The translations under genes were made by a program, and so were the position numbers. From the NCBI GenBank assembly GCA_013365325.1, contig JABVXV010000193.1, positions 1 to 64,000 of the forward strand: 64,000 nucleotides of DNA. The letters run 5' to 3'. Below the pieces are notes generated by a model. The model was not told the origin of the DNA and did not search any database. It was given only the letters and a program-made list of their open reading frames with translations. Source of the stretch: Dipetalonema caudispina. Lineage: Eukaryota > Nematoda > Chromadorea > Rhabditida > Onchocercidae. Positions 27,301-37,365 of the stretch are shown here, one piece after another (position 1 is the first letter of the stretch; each line of letters starts with the position of its first letter).

Positions 27301-28191
27301 CGATCCATTAAAACCACCTCTAGATCGTTCATCGTGTAAGCATCACATGAAAAGCTGGCTTGTGCCTGCAAAATCAATTGTACAGTCATATTAAACTTTA
27401 AATAGCTAGAAATTAAATTCAATATTCTCAGATAATCACCACCAAATAACAACTGTGATCTTCTGAACAGTTTACTCCAATAATACAGCCAAATTGAGAA
27501 AATGAATAATTTTGCGTAAAAGAACTAACAGCCACAGACACTTTAGTATCTTGCTTTTTTGGCAGTCCAGATTTGTAGACACCATCTACATGAACCACGA
27601 ATAACTTAAGTGGTGTCTGCATTACATCATCGAAGGCAGCCTGAAGCCAACGAAAGACGATAGAATCACAATATTTAAAATAAATTAATCTTGAGTTTCA
27701 AAAACCGAATAAGTCCTAAACTAAATACTTACTTGCTCATCGCTGCATTGGTCTAACTGAGTACTGTTGCCTAAAATATGGTAGGCCGATTTCCGAAAAA
27801 TTCAAAGAAATAGCAAAAATAACACTGTCATCTGTTAGCCAGCTGCAGCCATGCAGTAGAAATCAATGACTGAAGAAGTACTTACAACGTTATGACTTAC
27901 ATAAACAGCATTTTCCAAAAGTTTCACTTCTAACCTTTCCTGAAATAACAGAATCAAGGATATAAATGTTCTAGAAAGTACCTCAAAGGCTTCTCGTGTT
28001 TCCAAAAGAATCATATCCCCTTCAGAATCGCGATATTTCGGAGGACTATCCATTATGAAATTATAGCTTATGAATTCCATTATCGCACTAACTACGCATT
28101 CTCGACTGTATCGCTTGAAAGGTACCAAAATTGGTTCAGGTGGTTGCGTGGTACTTTGATCGTTTCGGTATTTCTCTATAACCAAATGCAT
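24389..28191 (-). CDS. p62/NBR1-like selective autophagy receptor
   Basis: Minus-strand exons: 28191-27982, 27939-27901, 27756-27733, 27640-27530, 27365-27300, 26957-26819, 26541-26357, 26146-26045, 25693-25652 (probable), 25387-25118, 24818-24762, 24493-24389. They join in phase to about 449 aa. The first 70 residues and following exons form a PB1 domain, with an early lysine in MHLVIEKY, the basic FKRYS strand and an acidic OPCA-type motif YRDSEGDMILLE. A ZZ-finger remnant may be CDAYTMNDL, but its second cysteine is Tyr. A helical stretch (HPVINKLAKFM) and an acidic Ser-rich linker follow. An NBR1-type FW domain comes next (SKRWVLRRFACKRWENVS in one exon; GYFCATWRLHK and GPRLVFEIFVNPF in another). 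The C-terminus contains SDYEVIDGG, a candidate LIR. Family members link ubiquitinated cargo to Atg8/LGG proteins; that role is inferred here. Start chosen at the first ATG after a TTTTCAG acceptor. The small exons and the 42-base first intron are the least certain parts. Confidence 0.72.
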
Positions 28192-28212
28192 ATCTTCTGA
28201 GCCTATGAGTTT

Positions 28213-28219
28213 CTGAAAA
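28213..28219 (-). other. Probable spliced-leader acceptor of NBR1-like gene
   Basis: On the minus strand TTTTCAG ends 21 bases before the chosen start codon at 28191. It supports starting the protein at MHLVIEKY, the first PB1 strand. Confidence 0.5.
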
Positions 28220-30245
28220 TCAATCAAAACTTTGAACGATTCTGAACATTGCAGAAATAAGATTTATGGTCTCGACGAGCGGCAGATTACGCAACAACAC
28301 GTTACTGAAATTATGTAGACTCAAAAACTCAGAGATTTGACTACAGACAGTGTGGAGTTATCCAATGAAATGAAAATTCAAACATAAAAATCATAGACGC
28401 ACCCGTTCTTCGGATGAAAATTACAACAGCTGTAGTTAAATTATCTGCATCTCTTCGCCGACTATCTGTTGATAAGCAAATTAACAAAAAGCAAAAGAAA
28501 GAAAAAACAATAACAATGAATACAACACTAACAGAGGAAATCAAATTGGTCCCAACAAGACCGATGTGTATGTTACCATTAATAATTAGTTGTCACAGAG
28601 AAAGAACCACTACAAGCAAGATATCCCGTACAAGTATCAATCAATTTCTGGACTCGCTTTTTACACGAGCAATTAGTAATATCATTGATAGAACGACAGT
28701 ATATCTATCGCTAAATTAGATGATAACACAAAACTACACGTAGATTACAAAGAACCAAAAGATCCGAGCTATCTCTGGCCTAGGGAATTAAAAATGGAAT
28801 AGTCAGACTGATATATGATTATGTTATAAAATAATAATATGATTATGATTATTATTTTATTGCGTTACCTTCTCAGTCAAATAGATAAGATGGAAAGTTT
28901 GCTGTGTTACGTGTATGGTGTACATTTGATCATTATAATGTAGAATTCACCCTAGTTTCGATATCACTACTGCTGCTGTTAAGGTCACATGAACAACAGG
29001 TTTCTATAATATTAAAAAAATATTGGTATGTTTACTTTTTATATTTCGTGAAATACTTCTTCCCACATAGATAACTATTTCTAGGTAATAAATCCCATCT
29101 GAAAACGGCTCTAATATTTTTTAATCATTAACGACAAATGCACTAAAAAGTATGACGCACCCTAACTTGCATAGATGCATATATTTTGCTCTCATCTTTT
29201 TACACTTCTCTCATGCAAAAACGGAGTAGATAACTTAATTCCATTCTGTATTAAATTACAAAAACATGAGAAACAAAGGAACCTGAAAGACAGTCCATTT
29301 CTGTAAAGAGATGAAAAAGCACCAGATAGAACCCATAACTTACTACATTCATTTCGCCACTTTCGTATCAAAACTGTAATTGATATATTAATTCATTGTT
29401 CAACAGAGAAACAATCTGTAGGCATCATCTATTTCGGAATGTTAGTGATACTGGAGTTAAACCTCCAATAGATACAAGTGATAAGTACAACATTTCAAAT
29501 TTATTTTAATAACACGGTAGAAGAATCACTGAGGGAAAAAAAAGAAGAGGAAATACCCTTTCTATCCAATTCATGTCCTGGATATGAGCCATGAATACTT
29601 GGAACCACCATGAGGTCTCGGCAGGAACTTTGTTCGTGTTCGAAAATTATCAACTGTCAGACAATTCTCAACAAAAAAAGAATCACAAAACAAATACTGA
29701 TTTGATGATATTAAAACCATAACTACCGAATATCCTACATTTTTAGTGACTTTTTATAGTGACTAACAACAGAATGATAGAAAAAGTTTTAGTTTAAGGT
29801 GCTCAGCATCTTTTATACTAAACCGCTACGAAAAATAACTTTAAAGACACTAAAAAACCTATTTACAAGATAAGCAAAGCAAATTTAAATTTCAAAAAAA
29901 TAAACGGGAATCAGAGGATCAAGAAAGACAAGTTCGAATTCAGAAACGATTCGTATGAGAGGTGTTCTGCGTTAATCAGTGAATCATATACCGGTAAACT
30001 ATTAATTTATATTTCAGTCTAGCAATTGATCGATCTTTCAACACAATTTTCCTCACATTTTACAGCACTGTATTTTGTTACTATTCTATCATAACGAAAA
30101 CGTACATCCGAAACAGGGAAGATTTTGCTGCCAAGATTCGACTGGGAAAAAAACATAAAAAACCACACAACGCACAAAGCAAATTGTGTGTATAATATAT
30201 TAACTTCAAATAACACGAAAAAAACAAAAACATTCTGCAAATAAA
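28220..30245. other. Intergenic region between NBR1-like gene and ARL2
   Basis: About 2 kb between the start of the NBR1-like gene and the ARL2 stop codon. A 101-codon open frame on the plus strand (28414-28719) encodes a basic, low-complexity peptide with no recognisable domain, and I do not call it a gene. Nothing else is supported. Confidence 0.55.
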
Positions 30246-31744
30246 TTAATCGAACGTAAATAATCGAGAAGAGATATCAGTACATAACCAATCAATTGCT
30301 TCAAGGAGATTTTCGCCAGTGAATGCACTACATCCATATATATTCCAATGATGTGACTTTAAGTTGCGTAAACCCAATAACTGTAACTTTAAATGGTGTT
30401 GAACTAAAGAGATATAGTTTCAAACTGTATGAAACCAAAATATGAAAACTAAGTTATGAAATTTCCTTCACCAAACTAGTCAATCTTTACACAAATTAAT
30501 TCCTAACATTTAATTCAGGGGAACGGTTAATTCTTTGATCAGTAAGGTCCCAATAATATTCAAATATTTTAATAATTTCTATATGTTGACAACAAAATCT
30601 TCTTCAAAAATGGTTAAACAAGTTCCACAAGAAGAAAAATAAAAGATCTCTAACCTCTTCAATTTCTTCTGAGCTTGCACTGGATGATAAATCTTGTTTG
30701 TTGGCAAGAACTAGGAGCGATGCTCCGGCTAATCTTTCTTCCACCTTAAAGTTCTTAAAATTTCAAACAAAGAAAAAACTTCTTGCGGAAGTATGCTTTT
30801 GACAGTTTATAAAGTATGCATAACAAATGTGGAAATATTAAATCTAAACCAATGCTCAAAGCATCAGAATTGAATAAGGTCAAAAATATTATACCACTGC
30901 CGCAGAAATTCTTATTATCTTGTTCTATTTAAAAGATAGTGAAAGTACAGATGAGAATCTCATAATATTTTACTTAAAAAATGGTATGAATGGCATGAAA
31001 TCGCACCAGTAATGAACCAAGTTCACGCTTACAATCATCCATTCTATCAATGTCAGCCGAATCAACAACCCATATCACACCATCTGTTTGTTCGAAATAA
31101 TTTCGCCAATATGACCTTAAACTTTTTTGTCCACCAACATCCCACATGTTCAATTTCATATCTTTGAATTCTAGTGTTTTGATATTGAAACCTGCAAGAA
31201 CGAATGACAAATAATCTCAAATATGCAAATCGTTTTGCAATTTGCATGATTAACAATGTAATGAGTACCACAAGACCATATCAATAGTAGGCGCGCAAAT
31301 TTGCGTGTGTAAAAGACGCTTCAATAATATTTATGCAAAATTCTGACAGCTCGCTGGCTTTAATGTTTCATTTACAAGATTAATGTTATAATCGCGAGAG
31401 TGATTAATTAAATGACCCAATAGCATTACCAAAAAACATTTATTTGCACTACTGAAAACAGCAACTTGAGATTTTCGGGCTTTTAAAGCCTTGGGAGAAG
31501 ACTGAAAAATGACTTGGGAAAGGTTTTCAACGATGATCAAAGAAACGTGAAAGAAAAAGTGCAAGAAAGCCTATGGTGCTCAGGAGATACTAAACATACC
31601 GAAAGTTGGTGCAATTTTATTGATCTCTTCACCGTTTAGTTTCCTCAGTATAGTCGTTTTCCCTCCATTATCTAGACCAAGAACTAATATTCGCAGTTCT
31701 TTCTCCTTTAAACGCTGTTTCTTCAAAATTGTAAGCAAACCCAT
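30246..31744 (-). CDS. arl-2: ADP-ribosylation factor-like GTPase 2 (ARL2)
   Basis: Minus-strand exons: 31744-31600, 31191-31007, 30744-30655, 30386-30246. They join exactly to 186 aa, the usual ARL2 length. All GTPase motifs are visible: the P-loop GLDNGGKT, switch I around [33 protein letters not shown] for switch II, NKQD for guanine specificity and CSAFTG near the C-terminus. The N-terminus [11 protein letters not shown] and the end [10 protein letters not shown] are typical of ARL2 rather than ARF or ARL3. ARL2 (evl-20 in C. elegans) works with tubulin-folding cofactors and in microtubule biogenesis. One oddity is Gly in place of the nearly invariant Ala of the DNAGKT motif. The gene lies downstream of eIF3G on the same strand. 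Confidence 0.95.
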
Positions 31745-31778
31745 TTCAAGCAATCGGTTCCACTGTTGTATCGCTGTC

Positions 31779-31786
31779 CTGAAAAA
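31779..31786 (-). other. Probable spliced-leader acceptor of ARL2
   Basis: On the minus strand TTTTTCAG ends 34 bases before the ARL2 start. About 360 bases separate it from the eIF3G stop codon, so either leader type is possible if the genes form an operon. Confidence 0.5.
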
Positions 31787-32144
31787 TATAATTTACACCA
31801 CAAATTTCTTCCCATCTGTGTCACTGATAACTATTGGAACAACAGCAAAAACATATCGATTAGGCGCATTGAACATCCAACCATGTTTGTTTTTCATTTT
31901 CATGTTACACAGTCTGCAACGGATAGTAAATTTGTACTAAAAAAAAGTGCTTCGTTTTCTTCTATGCAATTATATCTCATGAGTATGTATTGGCAGAAAC
32001 TTTTCATCGAAATCATACAAAAAACCAGGGTTAATGTATACTTTATCCAAATCACAATCACCATAAGTTAATACAACCAAAACAAAAATTATAGAATTCC
32101 AAATCCCAATCAATTTCAAACAGCACAACCACTGAAGAGTATCG

Positions 32145-34659
32145 TCAATTGTTTGGTCTGAAATGAAAGAAATCATTCAATAAACTTGATTTTACCCGAA
32201 ATACCACTCAACTAAAAGTTGTCGCTTTCTCGCCGATAAGGTTGACAATATAAGATCGTAACTATAGTATAAGGAATTCCTTATGACGTTAATGATGCAA
32301 GAAAAAGTTTTCCGAAGCCTTAAACATGAAATGGAGCATAGTAAGATTAATCTCAGTTGACAATTGAATTGGCATGTCCGATAAAATTATAAACTTATTT
32401 CACATTATGCGAATATTACAACCAAACAAACCTTGTCCATTCAACTTTAAGCACGAGGTGATCCAATTTATATCCATTTAATTTCTGTATTGCAGCTTCT
32501 GTTTGACTGCGATGTTCAAATGTGACAAAAGCGAATCCTTTTGGTTTATTCGTATGTTTATCCTTCGCAATAAAGACTCGATTTACGGTACCCACAGTGC
32601 CGAACAAAGCACGAAGTTCCTATAATTATTGTTCATTTTTTTTTTTTTTTTTTTTTTGAAGTTCTTCATTTCCATTTAACTTCCGATATTGCATGTTAAC
32701 TTCAAAATAAAAGTAGTAATCTTAGTAACTCACAAATCAAAGGTAGAGTGAGACAAAGTTTGACAAAGGAAAGTAATGTGATCCAAACTGCCGAAAAATG
32801 AACCAACCATTTCATCACATTCTTCTGGTAAATTTGTAACTCTGCATGTATTTTCTTCAGACCTCCTTTCTGCACCACCTGTAATCGTTGGACGATCTCC
32901 ACGCATTCCCGGCGCTATGTATTTGCCTGATCCGGGCACCGCTGGACCAAGTTTGGTGTCTTTCTCTTTACTTTCCAGATCCTCCTCGTCATCTTTCGCA
33001 TACATTGACTTATACGGACAACTTACAGACCAATGCTCGTCCGACTAAAACTGATTGCAAAATGTAAATTAGTTTTGTAAGCACCCCAATCAATCAGAGT
33101 GGTCAGACCACGACTATAATATTACTGATATTTAAACAAATAAAGATTTAACTCACTCGCTATTCTAAACATACGAGCACAGTGTGAAATCTGCTCAAAA
33201 GTCAAAAACGAAATTACAATGATTTTAATCTTTCGAGATATTGTGGACAACCAAACTTTGCTCCCTATCCACCGAATCTAAAAAAAACCAACTTTGCAGT
33301 AGCGACAGTGGGTGAACGATCCTCCAGCTGTCGTTGTAACCTTAGTTCCCTCATCACCAATATCGAGTTGTTGCTAAAATATACTGACTGCATTTCTAAC
33401 CATTTAAAATCTACAAAATAAAATGCGAAAAAACAAAATAACAATATCAAAGTCAAATTACTACTTACTTCACCAGCGCGATTTCTAATGAACTGCATAA
33501 GAACTTCTTCAGCGACATAAGTTGTGGACACATGCGGTCCAGGTCCATCATTCTTGCATTGTCCGAATTTCTTCCACTTCTTTCGCTCTGCTATCGGTCT
33601 TGACACTTTTTTCGTTACAACTTTAAAAGTTGTAACAACCTGTCATACGCACATTTATAGCACCAAACCAAATACCGTTCGAGATTTACTGCATTTATGT
33701 TTTGGCCCATATCACACAATTTGTACGAATTTGAAGTTCTACTTTAATTTTAGCTCACACATTTCAGAAGTATTCTGGTTTGTTCACTGTCATTTTTAAA
33801 GGAAATAAATCACTGACATCAAAGTTTCATCAACTTTACTGACCTTGTATTTGCCGGTATCATCAGAAATAATATCAGTAACAATTTTAATACCATCTTT
33901 TGTTGATTCATGAGCTCCACCCAGAGCTGAAAGAGTTACTCAAAGTACCATCACAGCAAAAAAAACTTCAAATAAGAGATAAGAGAAATGCGTCTGAAAT
34001 ACTTTCCCCAAATCAAGCAAAATTCATCCGTCTTATTATTCTTCAAATCTCATATATATACACTTGAGATATCACTCAATAATTCCACTATTTGTTGGGC
34101 ACAGATACAACAAGCTATTCACTGCTCTACAGAGCCAAGTAACCTTGAATTGGTGGAAGTTTTTAAAAATGCGTGTAGTTGCTCTATACATCCTGATTCC
34201 GGCACACTTCCCGACAATGCAATCATTTCACCGACCCCACGACAGAAAGTTCAAGCAGCTGATTACAAGGTATCAGATGAGAAAGTTATAGAAGGATAAG
34301 AATGACTTACTCTCCTGCTCGACTGCTTCAGCCCAACTACCAATAGCAGAAATTGAACTTCTATAACAAAGAGACAAAAGTTATACAAGTAACAACATGT
34401 TAAAAAATTAAAACTGCATAATTTCCAAAAGATGAATATTTCTATATTCGCAGTTAACCTCAAAATTTTCAGCTGCTATTTCGACTACGTGTAAAGCTGA
34501 TCAACTATATCACCAAACGAGCACATCAACTATAGTAAATAATGCTGTACTAAAGTCTCGTCAAATATATCGTACGTAATGGTCAACAAATGGCAAAAAA
34601 AATCACACAACTTACAGATTAGGAAGTGGAGGTGCAGTACTTGCTGCTGTCACAGCCAT
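32145..34659 (-). CDS. eif-3.G: Translation initiation factor 3 subunit G (eIF3G)
   Basis: Minus-strand exons: 34659-34616, 34360-34311, 33926-33844, 33639-33469, 33373-33293, 33044-32808, 32619-32432, 32157-32145. Phases agree, giving 288 aa. The N-terminal conserved block reads SRPIAERKKWKKFGQ and GPGPHVSTTYV. A CCHC zinc knuckle (C-x2-C-x4-H-x4-C, CRYCKSDEHWSVSC) is split between exons 5 and 6. A basic linker with GKYIAPGMRGD precedes the RRM, which shows RNP2-like CRVTNL and RNP1 KGFAFVTF. The last exon has only 13 coding bases and gives the tail WTRPNN. In the family this subunit binds eIF3I and RNA and aids scanning and reinitiation. A T-run of 22 bases lies in intron 6. Confidence 0.95.
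32636..32657. repeat. Poly-T run in eIF3G intron 6
   Basis: An uninterrupted run of 22 T on the plus strand (A on the coding strand) lies just upstream of the acceptor of eIF3G exon 7. Its A-rich sense strand is unusual for an intron end. Confidence 0.9.
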
Positions 34660-34676
34660 CTCTCTAAATAATTAAT

Positions 34677-34682
34677 CTGAAA
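34677..34682 (-). other. Probable spliced-leader acceptor of eIF3G
   Basis: On the minus strand TTTCAG ends 17 bases before the eIF3G start codon. Confidence 0.5.
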
Positions 34683-34683
34683 C

Positions 34684-36040
34684 AGATAAGGATGTAGCTA
34701 AATGACGTGCCACAAACAAGAATTCGCAAATTCTTAAATGGCAATTTTATGGAAATTTATACAGCAGTTATAACTACAGCCTAACAATCTACTTTACACA
34801 ACAAGAAATGCATAACATGAGACATGATTTCCTAATAGATGACTGCATTCCACATTAATCACCGTTTTCCGGCAATTTGGTGTGGTGTGAAATCAAGGAC
34901 AACCACTTCATTAAATATAGAGTAATCAAAATGACTAGTTATCATCAGACGAATGCTACAAATAAATGACAGCTGAAGTCAATAATTTGTTTACAGCATA
35001 TACATGAATGATTCAATCTGCTAAACCGTGACAAATCGATGATATTTAACTACATATACATCATTTTTTACATAACTACAATTCTTTAATCAAGTGTATT
35101 TCATCTTTTCATGTAACTATCACTCAATACGTGTATCAGATCACCTCCCCATAACTGATACACGTTTACACGTTTGCACAAGCCAAGCCACCCATACCCC
35201 GTACACTCTGACCCAATCTAACCGCCAAACAAACTGCCCACGACCCCAAACATAGTAGTGTAAAACCATCACATCAGAGTAACATAAATCAAACTGTACC
35301 GTCTATGCAACAGATCAATCTCATGTTTTAATAAACACTTGAAATAGATAAATTAGGAAGTACATGAATGAGTAAGTCGTTCATAAGTCTTTTTCTCTTA
35401 CAAGGAGGAAAGATTAGGGATCTAATTGAAAGATATGTAAATGATAAATTTGAGAGTAGTAATCTTATGTTAGCTATTTTATTGCAAAGACAAACGGAAT
35501 TAAAAATGTTGAAGTTCAAGGAATAAAAATTGGCAATGAAACAAGTCGAGAAGCTTTCAAAGGGTTCAACAAAGGAAGCAATTTTAATGATAAGGTAGTA
35601 AAATTCTTATTTGATTAATTATTTCAAATTTCAAATGGAGTTGGCAGGAAATGATCATAAAATTGACATTTCAGCAAATATTTCATCAAATTTTATGAAA
35701 TCCTTATTGATATTTCAAAATCCTTGATGAAAATTGATGTAATGAAGACTTACCTAGAGAACATTTTGCAAATATTATTGTCATTATCATATGAAAATGA
35801 TGGAAATGTACTACCAGGCTTCACTGGTTTTTTCACGATGTTACACCTCGATTCCGATCTTTGGCTTCAGTTCACAATGACACTTTGATTGAATCAAATA
35901 AATAATCAATAATTATGGTACCAAAGCGTTGGAGGTAAGTTATTAATTCGTGAAATATTGAAAAGGCTTTGGCAGAATATTCTCGACAGGTCAGAGTTTT
36001 AAATAATTAGGGAAGTAAAATAATCAGTTTGTCTTCATTT
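34684..36040. other. Intergenic region upstream of eIF3G
   Basis: AT-rich sequence with no exon supported on either strand. The eIF3G promoter presumably lies here. A C-rich stretch at about 35180-35265 stands out from the surrounding composition. Confidence 0.5.
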
Positions 36041-36044
36041 GCTG

Positions 36045-37365
36045 TGCTGAAGAAAAGAAAAAACTTTCAAAGAACAAACTGTTACCTTGTTGCGGTGAAT
36101 AACTGCATGAGGAAATGTAAAGTGGCGAACAAGTATTGGTCGACTGCTTGACCTTGAGGTCATTCTCATCTGAATATGCTGCAATGAGCAGGTAAACACC
36201 TATGAACAATATGTATGATAATCCTCTGTGTAATTCTAGATCTCTATGAAGTGACAGCATATTTCCTCACTATTATACGACAGGTCCACTATAACTAAAT
36301 AATACTTTAACGGTCATTCGTTTTGTGACCAGACAGCCATCCCTTTCATGGCCACTGCTAAATAACAAAGCGATGAGTAAAATTTACTGGATGGCAGTAA
36401 ATTTGAAGGAAGAATAAAATTTTGGAACTAAAAAATTACCACCAATTCTTATTGAAAGAAACGAACCACACTGCAGAAAGTAAACTATAAGAATGCCGCG
36501 ATGTACAATTGAGTTGCATGACTCCGGGGTCACTCGCATAGGACATCATAAATGATATTTACCCAAGTTGAATGATATACAACTTTTGTTGCGTGACTTT
36601 GGGATCATTTGAGTAGGATACATCCAATAGGTTGATATCAATAATAACATTTACCTAATTATTGCGTGACTTTGGGATCTCTCACATAAGATACAACCAA
36701 CGGATGGACATTAACAAACGACATTTACTTAATTTACTCTCCGTAGTGAATTTAAGGGAAGAATGGAATTTTGTACTGAAAAATTAATAGACATTCTAGT
36801 TGAGAGAAAAGAAGCCAACAACTGCACTTCAGAGAGCAATTTAAAAAAATGGCGAATGGTATGCAACTAAACTGTCTGGCCTTGGGGTCACTTGTTCGAC
36901 ACATAGCTAATGGGTGAACAACAGCAATTACATTTACCGAGGTCGAGTGATGTGCAACTGAGTTTGACCTCGGGGTCTCTGGCGCAACAGCAGTCAATCG
37001 ATGAACATCGTAAATGACATTTATCTGATATGCAATTGAGCTGCGTGACCTTGGGGTTATTCAAAAAGGACATAGTCGATGAATGGATATCAACAAATGA
37101 CATTTAAAGTCGAGGGATGTGCAGCTGAGCTGCGTGACCCCACTCGCACAGAATTCAGCCAATTGATGGGTGTTAACAAATCATATTTACCTAATTTATC
37201 ATATAGTAATAAATTTGAGCGAAGAATGGAATTTTGGAACTGAAAAAAAAGTTAACAGTCATTCCTGTCAAACGAAATGAACCGCATTGCAGAAAGCAAT
37301 CTATAAGAATGTTGTGGTGCGCTGCTGAATTGCTCGACCTCGAGGTCAATCATTTATAAAGCAGC
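36045..37365. repeat. Composite tandem repeat array with near-palindromic core
   Basis: Two module types alternate. A long module of about 120-135 bases, marked by GAAGAATGGAATTTTGGAACTG, CGAAATGAACC and TATAAGAATG, occurs at about 36396-36515, 36742-36870 and 37204-37330. Short modules of about 75-85 bases lie between them and carry a 14-base core close to TGACCTTGGGGTCA, then a GGACAT word, GATGGATATCAACAAATGACATTTACC-like text (seen in pieces) and TGTGCAACTGAG. Cores are at 36149, 36519, 36594, 36877, 36965, 37046 and 37335. No protein is encoded. Confidence 0.8.

Noticed and set aside
28414..28719. 101-codon open frame on the plus strand, basic N-terminal half
   Set aside because: No recognisable domain, low-complexity composition, and it lies just upstream of the oppositely oriented NBR1-like gene. 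It is not strong enough to call.
29560..29650. Possible minus-strand exon between ARL2 and the NBR1-like gene
   Set aside because: One short open stretch without clear flanking acceptor and donor in a compatible phase. The NBR1-like PB1 domain is already complete without it.
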